Position numbers and translations under genes: made by a program
Shown: piece by piece, positions 56,527-64,000 of the stretch
Layout of the letters: every line of letters begins with the position of its first letter
Position numbering within the stretch: position 1 is the first letter of the stretch
Assembly (NCBI GenBank): GCA_004431415.1
Contig: QPMI01000061.1
Location: 62,001 to 126,000 of the forward strand
Direction of reading: 5' to 3'
DNA length: 64,000 nt
Source: Cyanophora paradoxa
Taxonomy: Eukaryota > Glaucocystophyceae > Cyanophorales > Cyanophoraceae
Notes under the pieces: generated by a model
What the model was told of the DNA's origin: nothing
Databases searched by the model: none
The model's input: the letters and a program-made list of their open reading frames with translations, nothing else

Positions 56527-59500
56527 ATGGACCCGCGCCCGGCGGACGAAGCAACGCCAGCGGCATCGCAAACAGCTCAAGGAGGTCGCCTGTCGATCGG
56601 CAGCCTGCTTTCGCCCGCGCCGAACGAGGATGCGGCCCCGTCGCAGGTGCGGGTTGCATCGAAAGCCTCTGCGCAGGATGCAGCGCCGAAGCTCGCGGCG
56701 CGCGCTGTTCGAAATCGACGCCACCCGCAGGCGGAGCCCTTTAGGCGAGTGCCCAACATCGTACAGTCGCCTTCTTTGATGGAGCGGTTCAGAGCGGTTC
56801 CCGCGTCTCCGTCGAGTTCGTCACGGGACTCGGTCGCGGAGCGCCAGCCTATGGGATCGCCTACTTCCATCCGCCCCTGGGAGAATTCATTCCAGAGTTC
56901 CAGCCCGTCGCATTCGCCGCGCCAGCACGCCTCTGCCCCGGCACAGTTGGCCTCCAGCACGCCTCCCGCCACCTCGCCGGGCGCATCGCCACGCGGCCCC
57001 GCTCCCGCCATTCCACCGGCGGCGCACGCGCAGCAGCAGCCAGAAGCAATGGAATTGTCGCCGCGCTCCGGAGCATCTCCGGCACCGCAGCAGGAAGCGG
57101 ATCGCCCGGCCCCCGTCGGCGCGGCCAGCGCCGCCGCGGCCCCCGACCCCGCGCCTCCCGCCGGCCAGCAGGCGATCCCGGGAGCGGTCTTCGTTGCGGC
57201 GCGCCCCACGGGGGCGGCCCTGTGTGGGCGGCGGGGGCGGCGGAGGGGGGTCGGGGCGGCGCTCGCCGGGGAGGCGATGGCGGAGGACGGCGGCGAGGCG
57301 GAGCGCGGGAGGAGGGCGGCGAGGCGGCGGCGGCCGCGGCCCAGGGCGACGCCGAGGCGGGCGAGGAGGAGCCCGGCCGCGACGCCGAGGGCCCGAGGAG
57401 GGGCCGACGCGGCCCGCCGGGCGCCGGCGCGAGGCGGGGCGGCGGGGCGCGGAAGAGCAAGAAGAAGAAGAAGAAGGGGGAGGAGGACGACGAGGACTTC
57501 GATGAGGCGGCCGAGGCGCGCAAGGCGGCCGCCAAGGGCCGCGCGAAGAAGGGCGGGGGGCCGGCGGGGGCGCCAAGGGGGCGGGGCCGGGGCGGTGGCC
57601 GCGGGTGCAGATGCCGCTGGCGTGCCTGCTGGTGGAGGGCCCGGAGGACGCCGGCCTGCTCGAGAGCAGCGAGGAGGAGCCGGCGGCGCTGGCCTACTGG
57701 TCGGGGCAGGGCCCGCCCGCGGGGCCCGGCGAGGCGGGCCGGCGCGGGTCCTGGTGGAGGGGGCGCTGCTCGAGCTGCCCGCGAGGCGCTCGCGCTGCCC
57801 GACCTCGCCGCCCTCCTCACCCCGGAGCTCTGGCGCGAGCTCTCCGAGGAGGAGCGCGCCCGCCTGCGGCCCCTGCTGCCCCCGGTCCCCAGCGAGCTCC
57901 GCGCCGCCCAGCGCGCCGCCGCCGCGCACCTCGCCGCCGAGGCCGACGCGGGGGCGGGGCGGAGGGCGGGGCGGGGTGGGAGGAGGAGGGGGGCGCTGCG
58001 GGAGGGGCGGGGCGGGAGAAGGACGCGCTGGCGGAGCGCTTCCTCGCCTGCGACGAGGACCTCTTCTTCGGCCACCCGCTCCGCTCCTTCTGGGCCGCCC
58101 TCCGCCGTCCGCCCCCCGCCCCCGCCCTGCCCCGCCGGCGCCGGCCCGTGACGGGGTGCGGCAGGCGGGAAGTACGCGCCGGAGGCGGTGGCGCGGCAGC
58201 AGCGGCGGCTGCAGCTGCGGCGCGCCGCCCACGTCCGCTCCCTCCGCTCCTTCCACGACAACCTCGTCCGCCCCCGCCCCCCCGCCTGCCCCGCCCGCCC
58301 GAGCCGCCCTCCGCAGGTCCGCCGCGTCGTGCAGGCCCGCCGCACGCGCTTCGCGGCGCTGCAGGGGCCGGCGGGACCGCCGCCGTACGAGGCCTCCTCC
58401 TCGCTCGCCCCGGCGGCCCCTGGGCGGCACTGCAGGCTCCGCCGAGGCGCAGGGGGAGGGGGCGGTGCCGGCGCGCTACGTCCCGTGGCGCCCCTGCGGG
58501 CCGACCTGAAGGCGGCCCTCGTCGGGCGCGCCCCGCCGCGCCGCACCTTCGACGCCGCGCCCCTCGCGCCGCCGCCGCCCCGCCCCGCCCCGCCGGAGGG
58601 GGAGGAGGAGGGGCGGGGAGGGGGCGCGGCGGAACCCGAAGCGGCGGGCGGTGGCGAGCCGCGCCCTCGACGACTTCGCCACTGGGAGCTCCTCGAGGCG
58701 CAGGCCCCCAGCCGGGCCCCCCGCCCAAGAAGGCCACCCGCCCTCCGCCCCGACGGCCCGGGGGGCGGCGCCCACCGCGGGCCCCCTCGGCGGCCCCTCG
58801 GCGGGGCGGGGGCGGGGCGGGGACGGGTCGCTGCCGGCGTGGGCGGTGCCGCTCGGGGCGCGCGAGCCGTTCATCACCGCCGTCCTCCACCGCCTGCGCG
58901 ACGTGCCGGACCGAGCGCCGGCCCCTCCTCGCCGCCCTCCGCGCCGCCTCCGCCGTCGCCTCCTCCGCCCCGCAGGCCGCCGGGGCGGGGCCGGGCAGGG
59001 TGCGGGGCCGGGGGCGGGCGGGGAGGCGGAGATGGAGGCGCCGCTGCCGCCGCTGGAGCTGCCGGCGAGCCTCGCGCGGGCGGCGAGCCCGCCTCGTCGG
59101 GCCTCCCCTCGCCCCGCGGCCCGCCGGCCGCGCTTCGCCCTCCCGCCCTCGCCGACCCCACCCTCCCGCCCCGCTCCTGCGACTTCGCCGTGCGCACCCC
59201 GCCGCCCCGCCCGCCCCGCCCGCCGGCCTCCGGCGCGACGCGCGCGCAGGGCTGCTGCTGGTGCTGCTCGAGGTCGGCTCGGCGGCGGAGCTGCTGCCGG
59301 CGGCCTGCAGCGCGCGCCACCTGCTCTCCTCCCTCCTCCGCTTCCTCGCCGACCCCAGGGGCCCTTCCCGAGCCCCCGGCGCCCCCCGCCGAGCCCGACG
59401 CCCGCCCCGCGACCGCCCCTCGCCAGTCCCGCCTCCGCCCCCACCCCGCCCGCCATCCCTTCGCCCCCGCTCCCCTCCAGCCTCCCCGGGCAGCTCCCCG

Positions 59501-61934
59501 GGGCCTCTGCGGCGGGCCCGGGGCCATCCCTGCGGGCGGCGCCCCCGCGGCGGCCGCCCGGAGGCCTCGCCAGCGCCGGGCGCCCCTCCCCCCGCCGGGC
59601 CGTCCCGCATCAGCCCGCCACGGCCGGGGCCGGAGTCCCGCTCCCGCTCCCCCGCAGCCCGGCGCAGCGCCGCTGCCGGCGCGCTGTCCCCGACGCCGGC
59701 CCCGTCGGCGCCCGCAGCTGCAGCGGCGCCCGGGCCCGCCGGGGGGCCCTCGGCGGGGCCTGCGGGGCGGACGTCGGAGGGGTCGGTGTCGGGGGCGCTG
59801 GGTCGCGGGGTGGCGGACCCGGGCCCCGTGCCGGCGGCCTTCGAGCCCTGCCTCCGCTTCGACGAGGAGAAGCAGGTCGCCACCTGGCTCTCCCCCCTCC
59901 CGGGTGAGCCGCCGGCAGGCCCGCCCCCCCGGCCCTCGCCCCCCTGACGGTGGGGCAGGGGAGGCGGGGCCGGCGGGGCCGCTGGCGGCGATGGAGGAGT
60001 ACTTCCTCGCAAAGTACGCGAGCCGGCTCCCGGCGGCGCAGCTGGAGCGGGCCTTCAAGCCAGCCTCCAAGTCGGTGCTGAGCATCCGCCCGAGCTCGCC
60101 GGAGACGGTGCAGCTCTTCCGCGCCCAGGAGCGCGAGCGCTTCCTCGCCCCCGACGCCGGCTTCGTCTACCGGTGCCCCCCGCCCCGCCCCTCCTTCCCC
60201 CCGCGCCCCGCGCGAGTCGGGACCCGCAGCATCAAGGGCCTGCGCGCCTCTGTCGCCCCCATCAAGCGCAGTGCGCCCCGCCCCGCCGCCGCCGCCGCGC
60301 CGAGGGCCGCTGAGGGGCGGGGGCGGGCAGCGAGCGGGACGGGGCGGGTGCGGGAGCACATGCTGCTGCGGGCGGAGCGGCCGCCGCACGTCACCCTCCT
60401 CGGCCTCGTCCGCGACGCCGCCGCCCGCCTCCCCGACGGTCCCGCCCCGCCCGCCCCGCGCGCCCCGCGCCGGCCTCACGGGCGGGGGCGGGCAGGGTTC
60501 GGGACGCGGGCCGACGTGGCGGAGCTGCTGCGGGACTCGCAGTACCTCATCGAGGAGGCCGTGCGCCCCGCCCGCCCCGCCCCCCGCCCCGCCCCGCCCC
60601 GCCCTGCGCCTCACCGGCCGGGGGCGGCGCAGGGGGCGGCCCTCGTGCACCAGGCCGTGAGCGGCGCCCTCGACCGCCTCCACTACGAGAAGGACCCCTG
60701 CGTCAAGGCACGCCGCCCCGCCCCGCTGGCCGCCTGCTGGGCGGGGCGCTGAGGGGGGCCGGGGGCAGTACGACGGGGAGCAGAAGCTGTGGCACTACCT
60801 CCACCGCGACCGCGACCCCGCCGACTTCAGTGCGCCGCCCCGGCCCCGCCCCCCTGCCCTGCCCCGCGCGGCGTCCGCGAGCCGGCGGGGGCGGCGCAGC
60901 GATGGAGGGACAGGTGGCGACGCGCGGGCCCCGCGCCAAGCAGGAGCACGCGGCCGAGCCGGCGCCCCGCCCCGAGCCCAAGCCCCGCAAGAAGAGCGCC
61001 AAGGCCGCCGCCGCCGCAGCTGCTGCTGCTGCAGCAGCAGCGGCAACAGGCGGCGGTAGCTCGGGCGCTGCTCAGGGCCCTCCTCCCCGCAGGGCCCCCC
61101 GCCCCGGGCCTCCCGTCCCTGGCGCGCCCGTCCCGCTCGCCGGCCCCGCCGGCCTGCCCCGCCCTGGGCCGCCCCAGCCGATGGTGCGTGCGCGCGAGGG
61201 GCGCCGGGGCGGGCGCTGACGGGGGCCGGGCAGGGGCAGGGCCGGGCCGGGGCTCCCCTCGGCAGCCGCCGTGCACGCTGCCACGACCGGCGGGCGGCCC
61301 TACCCGCCCGTGCGCCCCCGCCCGCCCGCGCCCCGCCGGCCTGATGGGGCGCAGGGCCAGCCCTTCGCCCGCCGGGGCCCCGGGGATGCAGCGCCCGGGG
61401 GGCCGGAGGGCCCCCGGCGCGACTTTCGTGCCCCGCGCGTGCCCTCGGCGGTCGCCCACTGGGGCCCGGCGCCGTGCCCGCCGCGGGGCGCGGCCTGCCC
61501 GTGGCGGGGCGCGCCCCGTGGGGCCCCTCCCGGGGGCTCCCCCGCCGTACCCTTGGGCCGGCCAGCTCCCCATGCCGGGCGCCCCGCGCCGCTTGCCGGG
61601 CCCCCGCGGCCCCCGGCGTGCCCCTGCCCCGGGCGTCCCCCGCCCCGATGATGGGGGCGCGCGGGCCCATCCCTCCCCACTACGGGCCCCCGCAGGGCCC
61701 TCCTCAGGGGCCCCCGCAGGGCCCTCCGCAGGGGCCCGTCATGCCGCCCCCGCCCCCGCCGCCAGGGGCCCCGGGGGGCCCGCCGAGCGCTCCTGTGCGT
61801 CCTGGCCCCTCCCCGCGCTCCCCTCGCCCACGGCGCCCGCCTGACTCGGCGGCGCGCGCCGCAGGTCCTCACGTCCGTGTCGCCCTTCCCGCCGGGGCCG
61901 CAGCCCCCGGTGGGGCCCGCCCCGCCCCCACAGT
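56527..61934 (+). CDS. NFRKB: NFRKB homologue (INO80 chromatin-remodelling complex subunit)
   Basis: NFRKB is a subunit of INO80 that recruits and inhibits the deubiquitinase UCH37. The N-terminus is Ser/Pro-rich and followed by a basic/acidic stretch with KSKKKKKKGEEDDEDFDE (about 57460). The DEUBAD-like domain: EALALPDLAALLTPELWREL, SEEERARLRPLLPPVP, EKDALAERFLACDEDLFFGH and PEAVARQQRRLQLRRAAHVR (57780-58250). The C-terminal winged helix is very similar to animal NFRKB: EHMLLRAERPPHVTLLGLVR (about 60354), DAAARLPDG, RADVAELLRDSQYLIEEA, VSGALDRLHYEKDPCVK and QKLWHYLHRDRDPADF (about 60780-60830). The tail (60840-61934) is Pro/Gly-rich with repeated GPPQGPPQ units. Many GC-rich introns make the exact exon set in 58400-60000 uncertain. 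Confidence 0.88.
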
Positions 61935-62748
61935 GAGAGGGCAGCGCCAGTGCCGATTGTCACTGATCCGCTGAGCTGTGTATCGAAAAGAGAAGCCCCG
62001 CGGCTCGCGAGGTGTGGTCCGCGGGCCCGAGGGCCCGGCAGACGCTGCGCGAGTCCCACGGGGCCCGGGGGCGGGGGCATCCGATGAGCCAGCCTGGCAG
62101 GCCTAGCCTAGTAGGGCTTCCGATGCCTGAAGCCTTGTCTTCCAGGCTTGATCATGACTCTCCGAACTTCGGAAGTTCCGAACTTCGGAAAGTTCAGTTT
62201 CAACGGTTTGCCAAGTTAAGGCTCTGAACTCGGAAGGCTGAATTCATGCTCAACTTGCCAATTGCAAGCCTTGAAGCCTCGAAACCTGAAGCCTGCCAGG
62301 CTGCAGTTGGTCATGGGCTTCAAGGCATGAAGCTTAAGCCCGACACAACTGTTCGACGCCCCCACCGCGGCGCACGTGCGAAGGTCGGGCCCCAGGGCCC
62401 CCGGCCCCCCCCTGGAGAGCCGCGGGCCGCGGGGCTTGAAGCTTTGACTGCCGCCGTGTCACGGTGTGCAGCGGAATTCTAGCTGCCAGCTGCTGGCTGG
62501 CCCAGTGGGGCCTTTTATTCGCGTGACAGCCCGGGCCGGCGGGGCGTCGGCGCAGCGCCCGGCCACGTGCGGCCCCACGCGGCTGCTGTCAGCAGCAAGG
62601 ACCAGCCTCCGTGAGCAATGGCAGCGCTCTTGAAAGAAGTTGCGTTTGAAGCGCACACTCGCTTCGGACAGAAAAAGCGAATGGGGAAAAGGGGGGGAGG
62701 GGATGGGAGGGGGTGCTGGGGGAGGCGGGGCCCTGCGGGGCCTCGCGC
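61935..62748. other. convergent intergenic region, 814 bp
   Basis: No gene seen. Contains overlapping inverted repeats of GAACTTCGGAAGTTC (62164-62195), several CCTGAAGCC/CTTGAAGCC direct repeats (62120-62300), and lower GC than the genes. Confidence 0.6.
62164..62195. repeat. overlapping AACTTCGGAAGTT palindromes
   Basis: CCGAACTTCGGAAGTTCCG followed by AACTTCGGAAAGTT forms nested perfect and near-perfect inverted repeats. Confidence 0.7.
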
Positions 62749-64000
62749 CTACGAGCGGGCGGCCTGGAAGCGGCGGAAGATGTCGGCGAGGTTGACGCGG
62801 CCGTACGCCGACATGGCGACGTAGCGCGCGGCGGTCGCCCGCAGCGCGTCGTAGGCGCGCTTGTCGGCGAAGTGGAGGCGCATGTCGTCGGGCACGCCGG
62901 CCGCCGCCTCCTCGTTGCGCTTCCGCGCCGCCTCCAGGCGCTCGGCGGCCTTGGCGACGTCGAAGAGGCGTTGGAAGTAGAGCAGCTGCGTGTAGAGCTC
63001 CCCCGCCGAGTACTGCGCCCCGCCCCGCCCCGTCAGGCCGGAAGCGGGCGAGGCCGGCGTGCGGGGCGGAGCGGGCCTCCTCGACGAGGTGGTGCCGCTC
63101 GGGGTCGCTCGGGCAGGCGGGGAGGCCCCGCCGCAGCTGGCAGCTGCGGGCCCGCGCCGAGCACTCCGCCTCCGCGCACTTCATCCACCCCTCGTAGTAT
63201 CGCTCGATGTGCCGCCCGATCGACCGCACGAGCTGCACGGGGCGCCCCGGTCGGACGGGCGGCGCCGAGGGCGGGGCGGGGCGGGCGGACCGCGTTCTCG
63301 ATGGCGGGCTGGCCGAGGGCCTTCCCGCAGTGCCCGCAGCACAGGTGGCCCAGCGCGCTGAAGGGGTACCCGTGCTCGAGCTTCTTCGCGTCCCCGTCCG
63401 CCACCGAGATGCTGTACCCCGCCGGCAGCCGGTAGATGCCTGCGGGGGCGTGAGGGGCGGCAGCAGGGGAGGCGGGGGGGCGGGGTGGTGACCGGGGACG
63501 GGGGCGGAGGCGGCGCAGGCGGTGCACTTGACGCGGAGGGGCTCGCAGGCCTTGAACTTCTCGTCCTCGTCGCAGCCGGCGGGGGCCGCCGCCTCCGCCG
63601 CCGCGTACTTGAACTTGCTCCCGTCCATCCCCAGGCACTCCGCGATCATCCCCGCCCCCGTCCCCTCGATCGGCTCGCACAGCCGCGCCACCGGCGGGTG
63701 GATCTGCGACTGCATGTACCACCCGTAGTCCGGCTGCGCGAGCGGCCCCGGCGGTCAGCGCGGGGCGGGCGGGGAGAGGGGGGCGGGGGAGGGGCGGGGC
63801 GGGCCTTGAGGCCGCCTTGGGAGCGGAGGACGGTGTCGAGGGCGTAGGCGCGCTCCGAGAGGCTCGCGTTCGTCGTCCCCGTCGCGCACACCACGTACTG
63901 TCCGCCCCCTCGGCCCCGCGCCCCGGGGGCGAGGGGAGGGCGGGGGCGCGCGGGGGCCGACCTGGATGATCTCGCCGGCGCGGAGGGCCTTGCCCTGCGC
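62749..64000 (-). CDS. POLA1: DNA polymerase alpha catalytic subunit, C-terminal part (partial)
   Basis: The gene enters from the right edge; the stop TAG lies at 62749-62751. Exons seen: RAGEIIQ (63970s), YVVCATGTTNASLSERAYAL, MQSQIHPPVARLCEPIEGT, KFKACEPLRVKCTACAA, a domain with LEHGYPFSALGHLCCGHCGK, RSIGRHIERYYEGWMKCAEA, CSARARSCQLRRGLPACP, then QYSAGELYTQLLYFQRLFDV and KRAYDALRATAARYVAMSAY. This is the C-terminal module of Pol alpha, whose cysteines bind zinc and the B subunit, followed by the helical end (YGRVNLADIFRRF). The polymerase catalytic motifs lie outside the window. Pol alpha-primase starts Okazaki fragments. Confidence 0.92.

Noticed and set aside
56577-60012. Long minus-strand frames opposite NFRKB
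   Set aside because: Low-complexity antisense shadows. The plus strand carries the DEUBAD-like and winged-helix sequences.

Overview
This window is a GC-rich, gene-dense piece of nuclear genome from a unicellular eukaryote. Nineteen protein genes are supported. Almost all have many short introns (about 37-160 nt) with an unusual GC-rich donor (GTGCGC, GTCCGC, or the non-canonical GCGCGC) and acceptors of the type GCGCAG. Gene content (alpha-tubulin, PrimPol, importin-4, NFRKB of INO80, DNA polymerase alpha, P5B ATPase, plus a membrane hybrid histidine kinase and a pantothenate-synthesis gene) fits a free-living protist or alga. GC content and GC-AG introns make a haptophyte-like or similar GC-rich alga plausible, but that placement is inference. 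Exon joins were made by eye. Those given with coordinates keep the reading frame across every junction (alpha-tubulin sums to exactly 451 codons plus stop, the small heat-shock protein to 201, the RE-rich protein to 948).

Layout. 1-5865: 3' part of a P5B-type P-ATPase (+). 6156-9343: RE/RD-repeat protein (-). 9551-12348: PrimPol (+). 12478-16182: TTC13-like TPR protein (+). 16290-18493: PGM3-like protein lacking the catalytic motifs (-). 18494-27600: gene-poor region with a 604-bp inverted-repeat element, a higher-order satellite of about 1.22-kb units containing a nested 40-bp minisatellite, and a 3,047-bp element with 340-bp terminal inverted repeats inserted into that satellite with a 6-bp target duplication. 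27768-28821: HSP20 (+). 28945-33451: large unrecognised coiled-coil protein (-). 33920-38291: importin-4/Kap123 (+). 38544-40434: alpha-tubulin (-). 40782-45470: hybrid histidine kinase (+). 46098-49336: CUE-DUF1771-Smr protein (-). 49476-51024: PanB (+). 51237-51617: small Cys-rich protein (-). 51909-53225: stand-alone MoCF/CinA-like domain protein (-). 53385-55343: FAD synthase fused to a second MoCF domain (+). 55512-56372: secreted/anchored unknown (-). 56527-61934: NFRKB (+). 62749-64000: C-terminal part of DNA polymerase alpha (-).

The genes are mostly arranged as divergent (head-to-head) pairs with 139-468 bp between start codons and as convergent pairs with short gaps, so most promoters are probably bidirectional. 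There is no operon. Functional themes are DNA replication and damage tolerance (PrimPol, Pol alpha), chromatin (NFRKB), nuclear import, cytoskeleton, and cofactor metabolism (PanB for CoA; FAD synthase with an MoCF-domain neighbour). The most unusual items are the satellite plus long-TIR element, the two MoCF genes sharing one promoter with a domain order opposite to human FLAD1, and the PGM3-like apparent pseudoenzyme.
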